A stretch of 18,798 nucleotides of DNA, taken from contig JBGVLV010000024.1 in the NCBI GenBank assembly GCA_045124465.1, forward strand, positions 1 to 18,798. Reading direction: 5' to 3'. This stretch comes from Scatosoma sp045124465. GTDB taxonomy: Bacteria; Bacillota; Clostridia; Christensenellales; Borkfalkiaceae. Shown piece after piece: positions 1 through 7,053 of the stretch. The translations under genes were made by a program, and so were the position numbers. The notes beneath the pieces are model-generated. The model searched no databases. It saw only the letters and a program-made list of their open reading frames with translations, and was not told the DNA's origin. How positions within the stretch are numbered: the first letter of the stretch is position 1; each line of letters begins with the position of its first letter.

Positions 1-259
1 CGTTATCGTAGCTTCCGTTAAATCGGCAGCTCCCGGCGGCGCAGTTAAAAAGGGTGACGTTGTTAAGGCAGTTATCGTAAGAAGCGCAAGCGGCATCAGA
101 CGTGCTGACGGTACGTTCGTTAAATTCGACGACAACGCAGCAGTTATCATCGATGCTCAAAAACAACCTAAGGGTACCCGTATCTTTGGGCCCATCGCGA
201 GAGAATTGAGAGATAAAGACTACATGAAGATTATCTCCCTTGCTCCGGAAGTTCTGTAA
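1..259 (+). CDS. rplN: 50S ribosomal protein L14 (5' end outside window)
   Basis: This is the C-terminal part (about 85 residues) of L14, a large-subunit protein at the subunit interface. The reading frame enters at base 2 and stops with TAA at 257-259. Visible L14 hallmarks are the segment RSASGIRRADGTFVKF in the middle and the ending RIFGPIARELRD followed by KIISLAPEVL, both near-universal in bacterial L14. It is followed after 20 bases by rplX, with an AGGAGG-type ribosome binding site in the gap, as in the standard spc operon order. The start and the promoter lie upstream of the window. The identification is firm; only the N-terminus is missing. Confidence 0.97.
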   Translation, partial: VIVASVKSAAPGGAVKKGDVVKAVIVRSASGIRRADGTFVKFDDNAAVIIDAQKQPKGTRIFGPIARELRDKDYMKIISLAPEVL

Positions 260-279
260 TTGAGAGGAGGACTAAAACA

Positions 280-705
280 ATGAACGTAAAAATTAATGAT
301 AACGTACTTGTAATTGCCGGTAAAGACAAAGGCGTACAGGGAAAAGTCCTTGCCACGTCCCCTAAGGCAAATACGGTAGTCGTTGAAGGCGTGCGCGTAC
401 AGAAAAAGCACGAAAAAGCAAGAAAAGCAAACGAAACGAGCAAGATCGTGGAAGTTCCCGGACCTATCGACGCGTCCAACGTAAAAGTGGTATGCCCCAC
501 GTGCGGCAAAGCTACGAAAGTGAAACACGCGATCGTCGACGGCAAGAAAGTGAGAGTCTGCGCATGCGGCGCCGTTCTCGACAAAGCGTATTCCAAGAAA
601 GCGGCGGCGAAAGCTGCGGCGGCTGCGGAAGAGGCTCCCAAGAAGAGAACGAGAAAGCGCGCGGCGAAACCTGCCGAAACGCCCGAAACCACGGAAAACA
701 ATTAA
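280..705 (+). CDS. rplX: 50S ribosomal protein L24 with zinc-like Cys pairs and a charged C-terminal tail
   Basis: L24 is an assembly initiator that binds 23S rRNA. The N-terminal KOW domain (residues about 1-40) carries the motif VIAGKDKGVQGKV. Residues 72-96 hold two cysteine pairs, CPTC (72-75) and CAC (94-96), where many bacterial L24 proteins have CxxC and CxxC, so the second pair is one residue tighter. From about residue 103 the protein carries a low-complexity tail rich in Ala, Lys, Arg and Glu, making it 141 residues against roughly 100-110 for the usual form. The ATG at 280 follows GAGAGGAGG with good spacing. The gene lies between rplN and rplE. The identity is certain. The tail is probably disordered and RNA-binding, which is inferred from composition only. 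Confidence 0.97.
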   Translation: MNVKINDNVLVIAGKDKGVQGKVLATSPKANTVVVEGVRVQKKHEKARKANETSKIVEVPGPIDASNVKVVCPTCGKATKVKHAIVDGKKVRVCACGAVLDKAYSKKAAAKAAAAAEEAPKKRTRKRAAKPAETPETTENN

Positions 706-719
706 CGAGGTAAGTTGAG

Positions 720-1277
720 ATGGCAGAGAAAGTTTATAATAACAGAGTAAAAGAAAAGTATGAAAAAGAAGTCGTACCTTTCCTTATGAAGAAATTCGGA
801 TACAAATCCGTAATGCAATGCCCCAAACTCGTTAAGATCGTTATCAACACGGGTTTAGGCGACATCAAGGACAACGCTAAGTCGATCCAGATGGCGGAAA
901 ACGAGATCAAGATGATCTCCGGTCAGCAGCCGATCCTCACGAAAGCGAAGAAGTCCGTTGCAAACTTCAAAGTCAGAGAAGGGCAGAACGTTGGTATCAA
1001 AGTTACCCTTCGCGGCGAAAGAATGTACAATTTCTATGACAAGTTCGTGTCTATCGCACTTCCCAGACTCCGCGACTTCCGCGGCGTATCGGATAAGGCG
1101 TTCGACGGACGCGGCAACTACTCGGTGGGTTTGAAAGAACAGTTGATCTTCCCCGAAATCACCTACGATCAGGTAGAAAAGATCAGAGGTATGGACGTTG
1201 CGATCGTCACCACCGCGAACACGGACGAAGAGGCGAGAGAGCTTTTGAGAGCGCTCGGTATGCCTTTCAAGAAGTAA
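720..1277 (+). CDS. rplE: 50S ribosomal protein L5
   Basis: L5 binds 5S rRNA in the central protuberance and contacts the P-site tRNA. The 185-residue product (usual about 179) has the family blocks VVINTGLGD-type (VKIVINTGLGDIKDNAK), the segment KAKKSVANFKVREGQ and the C-terminal IFPEITYDQVEKIRGMDV. The start ATG at 720 lies 14 bases after the rplX stop with GAGG in between. The N-terminus reads MAEKVYNNRVKEKYEKE, the normal opening for Gram-positive L5. It is followed 12 bases later by the S14 gene. Nothing is unusual about it. Confidence 0.98.
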   Translation: MAEKVYNNRVKEKYEKEVVPFLMKKFGYKSVMQCPKLVKIVINTGLGDIKDNAKSIQMAENEIKMISGQQPILTKAKKSVANFKVREGQNVGIKVTLRGERMYNFYDKFVSIALPRLRDFRGVSDKAFDGRGNYSVGLKEQLIFPEITYDQVEKIRGMDVAIVTTANTDEEARELLRALGMPFKK

Positions 1278-1289
1278 GGAGAAACGAAG

Positions 1290-1475
1290 ATGGCAAAGAA
1301 GTCAATGATCAATAAACAGCAAAAGACGCCTAAGTTCTCTACGAGAGCTTATACGAGATGCACCATCTGCGGAAGACCCCACGCGGTTCTGAGAAAGTAC
1401 GGCGTATGCCGTATCTGTTTCCGCAACCTTGCGTACAAGGGAGAGATCCCCGGCGTTAAGAAGTCGAGTTGGTAA
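1290..1475 (+). CDS. rpsZ: 30S ribosomal protein S14, zinc-binding short type
   Basis: S14 is a late-assembling protein of the small subunit head. At 61 residues this is the short (C+) form, with four cysteines in two CxxC pairs at 24/27 and 40/43 that hold one zinc ion. The long zinc-free S14 of about 90-100 residues is not seen in this window. The C-terminus GEIPGVKKSSW is diagnostic for S14. The start ATG is preceded by AAGGAG, 12 bases after rplE. The type Z form in this position is normal for Clostridia and Bacilli. Confidence 0.98.
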   Translation: MAKKSMINKQQKTPKFSTRAYTRCTICGRPHAVLRKYGVCRICFRNLAYKGEIPGVKKSSW

Positions 1476-1491
1476 TAGGAGGTAAGAAGAA

Positions 1492-1881
1492 ATGACAGAT
1501 CCTATCGCAGATATGCTTACAAGAATCAGAAACGCGATCACGGCGAAGAAAGAGTCCGTAGAGATCCCCGCGTCCAACGAGAAGAAGGCGATCGCCGAAA
1601 TTCTCATGAACGAAGGTTGGGTGAAAGACGTTAAGATCGTAGAAGACGGTTATAACGGAAAGATCGCGATCACGCTTAAATACAACGATAAGAAATCGGT
1701 TATCAGCGGTTTGCAGAGAGTGTCCAAGCCCGGCTTGCGCACGTATGCGGGCGTTGAGAACATGCCCCGCGTCCTCGGCGGTTTCGGAACGGTTATCCTT
1801 TCCACCAACAAGGGCATTATGACGGGCAAGAAAGCAAAGGCAGCCAACGTAGGCGGCGAAGTCCTTTGCTACGTCTGGTAA
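1492..1881 (+). CDS. rpsH: 30S ribosomal protein S8
   Basis: S8 binds helix 21 of 16S rRNA and in enterobacteria is the translational repressor of the spc operon. The 129-residue product starts with MTDPIADMLTRIRNA and has the C-terminal block GGFGTVILSTNKGIMT followed by GGEVLCYVW, both canonical. An AGGAGG ribosome binding site precedes the ATG. The spacers on both sides are only 15-16 bases, so no room exists for an E. coli-like S8 target at rplE in the spacers themselves. Whether S8 regulates this operon cannot be read from the sequence. Confidence 0.98.
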   Translation: MTDPIADMLTRIRNAITAKKESVEIPASNEKKAIAEILMNEGWVKDVKIVEDGYNGKIAITLKYNDKKSVISGLQRVSKPGLRTYAGVENMPRVLGGFGTVILSTNKGIMTGKKAKAANVGGEVLCYVW

Positions 1882-1896
1882 GGGAGGTGCGAGCAT

Positions 1897-2445
1897 ATGT
1901 CGAGAATCGGTAAAATGCCCATCGCGATCCCCGCGGGCGTAACGGTAGATTTCAAAGACGGCGTCGTGACCGTAAAAGGACCGAAAGGAACGTTGACGAG
2001 AGAGATCGTCGGCAATATCGGTATGGAAACGGAAGGCGCGAACCTCGTCCTCAAAGCTTTGGACGGCGCGTCGGACACGAACGCGAAACACGGACTTTAC
2101 AGAGCGCTTGTCAACGGAATGGTTACGGGCGTAACGAACGGTTTCGTGAAATCGTTGGAAGTGAAAGGCGTAGGTTGGAAGGCGGCTGTTCAGGGCAACA
2201 AACTCGTTCTGAACGTTGGTTTCTCGCACCCCGTAGAAGTAGTCGCACCCGAAGGCATCAAATTCGAATGCCCCAGCTTGACGGAGATCAACGTTTCCGG
2301 TATCAATAAAGAGCTGGTCGGACAGACGGCGGCGAATATCAGAAAGATCAGAGAACCCGAACCTTATCACGGCTACGGTATCCGCTATAAGGGCGAGAAC
2401 GTAGAGCACAAGGAAGGAAAGACTTCCGGTAAAGGTAAGAAATAA
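1897..2445 (+). CDS. rplF: 50S ribosomal protein L6
   Basis: L6 lies near the sarcin-ricin loop and the factor-binding site of the large subunit. The 182-residue protein has the typical start MSRIGKMPIAIPAGV, two repeated alpha/beta L6 domains (about 1-80 and 85-165) and the conserved C-terminal motif PYHGYGIRYKGE, where the family consensus is PYKGKGIRY. A lysine-rich tail ends the protein. The ATG at 1897 follows GGGAGGTGCGAGC. It is flanked by rpsH and rplR as expected. Confidence 0.98.
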   Translation: MSRIGKMPIAIPAGVTVDFKDGVVTVKGPKGTLTREIVGNIGMETEGANLVLKALDGASDTNAKHGLYRALVNGMVTGVTNGFVKSLEVKGVGWKAAVQGNKLVLNVGFSHPVEVVAPEGIKFECPSLTEINVSGINKELVGQTAANIRKIREPEPYHGYGIRYKGENVEHKEGKTSGKGKK

Positions 2446-2458
2446 GGAGCGTTAAAGT

Positions 2459-2842
2459 ATGATCACGAAAATCGATAAAAATGCAGTCAGACAAAAACGC
2501 CACGCGCGCGTCAGAAAGACGATCACGGGTACTGCGGAAACGCCCCGTATGAACGTTTACAGAAGTCTTAACCACATTTACGTACAAGTAATCGACGACA
2601 GACCCGGCGACGCGAAAGGCGGCGTTACGATCGCGGCGGCGTCCACGATGGACAAAGCGGTGAAAGAGAAGATCGCGGGTCTGAGCAAGACGGACGCGGC
2701 GAAGGTAGTCGGCACGGTCGCGGCGGAAAGAGCGATGGCGAAAGGCGTTCAGGCAGTCGTATTCGACAGAGGGGGCTACCTCTATACGGGACGCGTAAAA
2801 GCGGTTGCAGACGGCGCGAGAGAAGCCGGACTTAAATTCTAA
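2459..2842 (+). CDS. rplR: 50S ribosomal protein L18
   Basis: L18 binds 5S rRNA together with L5. The 127-residue product has the basic N-terminus with RQKRHARVRKTITGT, the core block RMNVYRSLNHIYVQVIDD and the C-terminal VVFDRGGYLYTGRVKAVADG, all canonical. It is slightly longer than the usual 117-122 residues because of a few extra residues around positions 48-75. The ATG at 2459 follows AAGGAG 13 bases after the rplF stop. Its own stop overlaps the ribosome binding site of rpsE. Confidence 0.97.
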   Translation: MITKIDKNAVRQKRHARVRKTITGTAETPRMNVYRSLNHIYVQVIDDRPGDAKGGVTIAAASTMDKAVKEKIAGLSKTDAAKVVGTVAAERAMAKGVQAVVFDRGGYLYTGRVKAVADGAREAGLKF

Positions 2843-2854
2843 GGAGTGGGCATT

Positions 2855-3382
2855 ATGGCAGACGAAAAAAGAGAAAGAAGACCTCAAAGAAGACAAGCGG
2901 AAGACGACGGTCTTATTAAAAAGCTCATCGAAGTAAACCGCGTAACGAAGGTTGTAAAGGGCGGTAAGAATATGCGTTTTGCGGCGCTCGTCATCGTCGG
3001 TGACGGGAACGGCAAGATCGGCGTAGCTACCGGTAAGGCGAAGGAAGTCCCCGAGGCAATCGAGAAAGCTACTTTGAGAGCGAAAAAGAATATGGTTTCC
3101 GTTTCCATCGTGGATAACACCATTCCCCACCAGGTGATCGGTAAATTCGGTCGCGGCGCGGTGCTTATGATGCCGGCTGCCGAAGGTACTGGCGTTATCG
3201 CGGGCGGTCCCGTCCGTGCGGTAATGGAGGCCGTAGGTATTAAGAACATCAGAACGAAATCTCACGGAACGCAAAACCCCGGCAACTGCGTAAAAGCGGC
3301 GATCGAAGGTTTGAAAGAGCTTAAATCCGTCGAACAGGTCGCTGCCCTTCGCGGCAAGACCGTAGAAGAAATTCTGAGCTGA
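2855..3382 (+). CDS. rpsE: 30S ribosomal protein S5
   Basis: S5 sits at the mRNA entry and affects decoding fidelity. The 175-residue product has the S5 N-terminal double-stranded-RNA-binding-like domain (about 20-85, with KGGKNMRFAALVIVGDG and the loop GKIGVATGKAKEV) and the C-terminal domain with the block SHGTQNPGNCVKA. The start is taken as ATG 2855 (MADEKRE). A GTG at 2846 is also in frame but overlaps the AAGGAG ribosome binding site itself (2841-2846), so it cannot be the start. The gene stops with TGA; most neighbours stop with TAA. Confidence 0.97.
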   Translation: MADEKRERRPQRRQAEDDGLIKKLIEVNRVTKVVKGGKNMRFAALVIVGDGNGKIGVATGKAKEVPEAIEKATLRAKKNMVSVSIVDNTIPHQVIGKFGRGAVLMMPAAEGTGVIAGGPVRAVMEAVGIKNIRTKSHGTQNPGNCVKAAIEGLKELKSVEQVAALRGKTVEEILS

Positions 3383-3402
3383 GAACACGGAGGAACAAGA
3401 CA

Positions 3403-3582
3403 ATGGCTAAAATCAGAGTAACGCTTGTAAAGAGCACGATCGGACAGGTCGCATCGGTAAAAGGTACGGTTGCGGCGCTTGGCTTGAAGAAGATCCGTTC
3501 TTCCAAAGAACTTGACGATACTCCCGCAGTACAGGGAATGATCTCGAAAGTACGGCACCTCGTCAAGGTAGAAAACGTTTAA
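3403..3582 (+). CDS. rpmD: 50S ribosomal protein L30
   Basis: This is a small gene of 59 residues, which matches the normal size of bacterial L30, a large-subunit protein. The sequence starts MAKIRVTLVKSTIG, which fits the conserved 'VTLVKS.IG' opening, then has the block TVAALGLKKIRSS and ends with MISKVRHLVKVENV, which fits the usual 'GMI.KV.HLV.VEE' ending. GGAGGAACAAGACA precedes the ATG. It lies exactly between rpsE and rplO as in the standard order, and its stop codon overlaps the AAGGAG site of rplO. Confidence 0.97.
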   Translation: MAKIRVTLVKSTIGQVASVKGTVAALGLKKIRSSKELDDTPAVQGMISKVRHLVKVENV

Positions 3583-3593
3583 GGAGATTATCA

Positions 3594-4040
3594 ATGAGAA
3601 TAGATACTCTTTCTCCCGCAGAGGGAGCAGTAAAAGCGCCGAAAAGACTCGGTCGCGGTATCGGTTCCGGTACGGGTAAGACCTCCGGTAAGGGTCACAA
3701 AGGACAATGGGCTCGTTCCGGCGGCGGCGTACGTCCCGGATTTGAGGGCGGTCAGATGCCTATCGCGCGTCGCGTGCCCAAGAGAGGATTCAACCATAAC
3801 GGCAAGAAAGAATACGTCATCGTAAATCTTTCCACCCTTGCGGAACTTCCCGAAGGGACGGTAGTAGACTACGGCTACGTTATGGAAAACGGTCTTGCGA
3901 AAGCCGTTAAGAACAACTGCGGGCTTAAAGTTCTCGGTGCCGGCGAACTCAACGTAGCGCTCACCGTGAAAGCGGCGAAGTTCTCCGCGTCCGCAAAAGC
4001 GGCCATCGAGGCTGCCAAGGGTACGGCGGAGACCCTGTAA
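3594..4040 (+). CDS. rplO: 50S ribosomal protein L15
   Basis: L15 is a late assembly protein that threads a long N-terminal extension into the 50S core. The 148-residue product has the glycine-rich, basic N-terminal arm with KRLGRGIGSGTGKTSGKGHK, then the conserved GFEGGQMPIARRVPKRGF, and a globular C-terminal domain (about 80-148). The start ATG at 3594 has AAGGAG 8 bases upstream. Unlike most gene junctions in this cluster, it is followed by an unusually long 147-base spacer before secY (see the entry at 4041). Confidence 0.98.
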   Translation: MRIDTLSPAEGAVKAPKRLGRGIGSGTGKTSGKGHKGQWARSGGGVRPGFEGGQMPIARRVPKRGFNHNGKKEYVIVNLSTLAELPEGTVVDYGYVMENGLAKAVKNNCGLKVLGAGELNVALTVKAAKFSASAKAAIEAAKGTAETL

Positions 4041-4187
4041 CCGATAAAACCGTAACGCGGAAAATCGCCGAAAAGCGGTTTTCCGTGGTTCGCGTTATTT
4101 CTCCCCGATATGCGCGAGCATATCCGTCGGCTCGGGCGTTTGAAAGAACGCTCCGTTCCGATCAGAAATCCAAACACGGAGAAAAAA
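4041..4187 (+). promoter_or_regulatory. Structured spacer between rplO and secY: three hairpins in a row
   Basis: This spacer has three inverted repeats. Hairpin 1 spans 4058-4085: an 11-pair stem with one G-U pair and loop CGAAAA. Hairpin 2 spans 4107-4124: a perfect 7-pair stem GATATGC/GCATATC with the GNRA tetraloop GCGA. Hairpin 3 spans 4133-4155: an 8-pair stem with one bulged U and loop TGAAAG. No T-run follows hairpin 1, so it is not a standard terminator. I see no convincing sigma-A promoter. It could be a protein-binding or RNase-processing element that sets SecY level relative to the ribosomal proteins, which is inference. Confidence 0.55.
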
Positions 4188-5498
4188 ATGTTAAAAACAC
4201 TTATCAATGCTTTCAAAGTAAAGGAGATCAGACATAAGGTCTATATGATGCTCCTTCTGCTGTTGGTGTTCCGTATCGGTTGTTTCATTCCCGTTCCGGG
4301 GCTGTTGAGGAGCGAATTCTCGGAGGCTGTGAGCGGAAACGATTTCCTCACGCTGATGAGCAGCATCACGGGCGGCGCGCTTTCCCAAGGTACGGTCTTT
4401 GCGCTCGGTATCGGACCCTACATCAACGCGTCGATCATCATGCAGCTTTTGAGCGTCGGTATTCCCGCGCTGGAAAGACTCTCCAAACAGGGTGAAGAAG
4501 GACGTAAAAAGATCGCGCAATATACGCGTTACGTCACCATTCTTCTGGCAATTATTCAATCGATCGGTATCATCGTAAGTTTCGGCGGCGACAACGGCGC
4601 GATCCAGACCGAACTGTTCTTCGGACAGGAATGGCTGGCGGGCGTGTTTATGACCGTCGTGTATACGGCGGGCGCGTTCATCGTTATGTGGCTTGGCGAA
4701 CGGATCACCGATTACGGCGTAGGCAACGGTCAATCTATGATCATCTTCGCCGGTATCCTTGCGACGGCGGGCAACTCCCTCGTCGGTAAGTTCGAAGAAG
4801 TCTTCGGCGGCGATACGGCGGCGATCTGGGAGCTTGTTGCGTTTGCGCTTGTCAGCGCGGTCGTTTTCTTTGCGATCATCTACGTAGATCTTTCGGAAAG
4901 AAAGGTACCCGTACAGTATGCGAAACAGATCAAGGGCAGAAAAATGTACGGCGGTCAGTCGTCGTCCATTCCCATCCGTATCAGCGGCGGCGGCGTTATG
5001 CCTCTCATCTTCGCGTTCTCGATTTTGAGTTTCCCGCAGATGATCGGCAGCCTTATCAACAACGGCGACAACGCGTTCAACACTTGGTGGACGAACTGGA
5101 TGTCGGCGTCGGCGGAAGGCTGGGGCGCGGTCGTGTACTCGTTGGTGCTCTGCATACTCATCTTCGCATTCTCGTTCTTCTACGCGCAGATGCAGTTCAA
5201 TCCGGAGGACGTGTCCAAGAGTATTCAGCAAAACGGCGGCTTTATTCAGGGTATTCGTCCCGGTAAAGCGACGGAGGCGTATCTGAAAAAGATCTCCAAC
5301 CGTATCACGTTGTTCGGCGCCATCTATCTGTCGTTGGTCGCGTTTATCCCGTCCGTTGCGTTCGCGTGGGCGTCCCTCGATCTCGTTAACGTATTCTCGA
5401 CGACCGGTATTCTGATCGTCGTATCGGTGGCGATGGAATTCGAGAAACAGCTCCAAGCGCAGTTGATGATGAAGAATTACAAAGGATTTTTGAAATAA
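4188..5498 (+). CDS. secY: Preprotein translocase subunit SecY
   Basis: SecY is the channel of the Sec translocon in the cytoplasmic membrane. The 436-residue product has the normal length and ten expected membrane segments. The N-terminus is MLKTLINAFKVKEIRHKV; the first membrane segment is at about 16-37 (ending FIPVPG). The plug/TM2 region contains ALGIGPYINASIIMQLL, and the loop motif ITDYGVGNGQSMIIF precedes a middle membrane segment. The cytosolic loop has YAKQIKGRKMYGGQSS. The start is set at ATG 4188 after GGAG; the frame stays open upstream to 4110, but that stretch has no SecY similarity and lies in the hairpin spacer. adk and map follow, as is usual. Confidence 0.98.
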   Translation: MLKTLINAFKVKEIRHKVYMMLLLLLVFRIGCFIPVPGLLRSEFSEAVSGNDFLTLMSSITGGALSQGTVFALGIGPYINASIIMQLLSVGIPALERLSKQGEEGRKKIAQYTRYVTILLAIIQSIGIIVSFGGDNGAIQTELFFGQEWLAGVFMTVVYTAGAFIVMWLGERITDYGVGNGQSMIIFAGILATAGNSLVGKFEEVFGGDTAAIWELVAFALVSAVVFFAIIYVDLSERKVPVQYAKQIKGRKMYGGQSSSIPIRISGGGVMPLIFAFSILSFPQMIGSLINNGDNAFNTWWTNWMSASAEGWGAVVYSLVLCILIFAFSFFYAQMQFNPEDVSKSIQQNGGFIQGIRPGKATEAYLKKISNRITLFGAIYLSLVAFIPSVAFAWASLDLVNVFSTTGILIVVSVAMEFEKQLQAQLMMKNYKGFLK

Positions 5499-5514
5499 CA
5501 AACAACCCTGCTCG

Positions 5515-5565
5515 GACGTTCCGTTTCGAAACGGAACGTCGGGCGAAAAGGGGAATTATTTCCCC
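5515..5565 (+). promoter_or_regulatory. Perfect 26-base palindrome plus second hairpin between secY and adk
   Basis: Bases 5515-5540 form a perfect inverted repeat, arms GACGTTCCGTTTC and GAAACGGAACGTC with no gap. Ten bases later, 5550-5565 forms GGGGAA-TTAT-TTCCCC. Neither hairpin has a proper U-tract right after it, though TAATTTTT occurs at 5573-5580. The pair lies in a 98-base spacer and ends about 16 bases before the adk ribosome binding site. As RNA the first repeat would form a long stem and could be a partial terminator or a processing/stability element. As DNA it could be a dimeric-protein operator. The role is unknown. Confidence 0.5.
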
Positions 5566-5596
5566 GCGTACGTAATTTTTCAAAAGGAGATAGGAT

Positions 5597-6229
5597 ATGA
5601 ACATCATTTTACTCGGCGCGCCGGGTGCGGGAAAAGGCACGCAGGCGACCAGGATCTCGGACGGATACGGTTTACCCCATATCTCGACGGGCGACATTTT
5701 CAGAGAAAACATCAAAAATCAGACGGAGATCGGCTTGCTTGCCAAATCGTATATCGATAAAGGTCAGCTCGTTCCCGACGAAGTTACTTGCAAGATCGTA
5801 GAGGAGCGTATCCAAAGACCGGACTGCAAGAACGGGTATATGTTGGACGGTTTCCCCCGTACGATCGCGCAGGCGGAGGCGCTCGATAAGATCACCAAGA
5901 TCGACTTGGTCATCAATATCGACGTGGACTTCTCCCTTCTTATGGACAGACTTTGCGGCAGACGCGTCTGCAAGGATTGCGGCGAAAGCTATCATACGTC
6001 CAGACTGAACGGCGCGACGACCTGTTCGCGTTGCGGCGGCGAATTGTATCAAAGAAAAGACGACAATCCCGAAACGGTACAGAGCCGTCTTGACGTATAC
6101 AACGCGCAGACCGCTCCGCTCATCGCATATTATACGGAGAAAGGGTTGCTTTTCAACGTCGTGGGCAATACGACGCCCGAGGACGTATACGAAAAGGTAT
6201 CGGAAAAGCTCGACTCCCTTCGTAAATAA
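5597..6229 (+). CDS. adk: Adenylate kinase, zinc LID type
   Basis: Adenylate kinase is the cytoplasmic enzyme for ATP + AMP = 2 ADP. The 210-residue protein has the P-loop GAPGAGKGT at 7-15, the AMP-binding DGFPRT at 84-89 and a long LID with four cysteines at 125, 128, 143 and 146. These form the zinc-binding site typical of Gram-positive Adk. The spacing between the two pairs (14 residues) is slightly shorter than the 16 I recall as usual. The ATG at 5597 follows AAAAGGAGAT with good spacing. It lies between secY and map, the standard position in Firmicutes. Confidence 0.98.
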   Translation: MNIILLGAPGAGKGTQATRISDGYGLPHISTGDIFRENIKNQTEIGLLAKSYIDKGQLVPDEVTCKIVEERIQRPDCKNGYMLDGFPRTIAQAEALDKITKIDLVINIDVDFSLLMDRLCGRRVCKDCGESYHTSRLNGATTCSRCGGELYQRKDDNPETVQSRLDVYNAQTAPLIAYYTEKGLLFNVVGNTTPEDVYEKVSEKLDSLRK

Positions 6230-6238
6230 CAACGGATT

Positions 6239-6985
6239 ATGATTCACGTAAAAAGCGAAAAAGAGATAGATCTGATGCGCGAACCGTGCAAGATCGTTCG
6301 GGACACCCTCGAATTCGTCGGTTCGAAGATCGCGGCGGGTATGAGCACCAAAGAGGTGGACGAACTCGTGGAACGGTATATCCGTAGCGCGGGCGCGTAT
6401 CCTTCCTGTCTTGGCTACGGCGGGTTTCCCGCCTCGGCGTGCGTTTCCGTCAACGAGATGGTGGTGCACGGCATACCCGATACGCAGACCGTTTTAAAAG
6501 ACGGCGACATCGTCAGCGTGGATCTTTGCGCGTATAAAAACGGCTATCACGGCGACGCGTGCCGAACGTTCCGTATCGGCAAAGTCGCGCCCGAGATCGA
6601 CAAACTCGTGACCGTCACGGAGGAATGTTTCTTCAAAGGGATCGAGGGATTGAAAGCGGGTACGCCGCTGTTCGACATCGGGTACAAAGTGCAAAAGCAC
6701 GCGGAATCGCACGGGTACGGCGTTATCCGTTCGTACACGGGACACGGTATCGGCAAAGAGATGCACGAAGACCCTTCCGTTCCGAACTTCGGACGGCTGG
6801 GGACGGGCGTGCGGCTCAGAGCGGGAACGGTCCTTTGCGTAGAGCCGATGATCGCGTTGGGCAGTTGGCGGGTACGCCTGCTCGACGACGGTTGGGGCGC
6901 GGTGACGGCGGACGGCAAATGCGCGGCGCATTACGAGAACACGTTGGTAGTGCGCGAGGACGGCGTCGAGATACTGACGCTGTAA
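6239..6985 (+). CDS. map: Methionine aminopeptidase, type I
   Basis: This metalloprotease removes the initiator methionine from nascent proteins. The 248-residue product has the full set of type I active-site residues: His78 (VVHGIP), metal ligands Asp95, Asp106 (HGDACRTF), His169 (TGHGIG), Glu202 (CVEPM) and Glu233 (YENTL), plus His176. It lacks the N-terminal zinc/SH3 extension found in some actinobacterial enzymes. The start at 6239 is only 9 bases after the adk stop and has a poor ribosome binding site (CGGA), so translation is probably coupled to adk. It is followed by infA. Confidence 0.97.
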   Translation: MIHVKSEKEIDLMREPCKIVRDTLEFVGSKIAAGMSTKEVDELVERYIRSAGAYPSCLGYGGFPASACVSVNEMVVHGIPDTQTVLKDGDIVSVDLCAYKNGYHGDACRTFRIGKVAPEIDKLVTVTEECFFKGIEGLKAGTPLFDIGYKVQKHAESHGYGVIRSYTGHGIGKEMHEDPSVPNFGRLGTGVRLRAGTVLCVEPMIALGSWRVRLLDDGWGAVTADGKCAAHYENTLVVREDGVEILTL

Positions 6986-7053
6986 GCGAGTACAATAAAA
7001 AAATGCGGACGGCGCGTTGCGCCCCGCCGATAAAAAATTCGGAGGAAATTTCT

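Noticed and set aside
2846..2854. GTG start of rpsE
   Set aside because: The GTG overlaps the AAGGAG ribosome binding site; ATG 2855 is correctly spaced.
1456..3403. Long - strand frames opposite rpsH-rplF and rplR-rpsE
   Set aside because: They run across several certain + strand ribosomal protein genes and their products have no recognisable features; codon bias of the + strand creates them.
4058..4100. Rho-independent terminator after rplO
   Set aside because: The hairpin is good, but TGGTTCGCGTTATTTC follows instead of a U-tract, and secY would lack a promoter.
4110..4187. N-terminal extension of SecY by 26 residues
   Set aside because: The ATG at 4110 lies inside a hairpin and has no ribosome binding site. 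ATG 4188 has GGAG and gives the family N-terminus.
4191..5501. 436-codon open frame on the - strand opposite secY
   Set aside because: Shadow of secY: highly charged and without a ribosome binding site. The + strand protein is unmistakably SecY.
6559..7053. IF-1 as a 238-residue fusion with an upstream arginine-rich part
   Set aside because: The upstream part is the shadow of map in another frame. GTG 7054 with GGAGG gives the normal IF-1 size.
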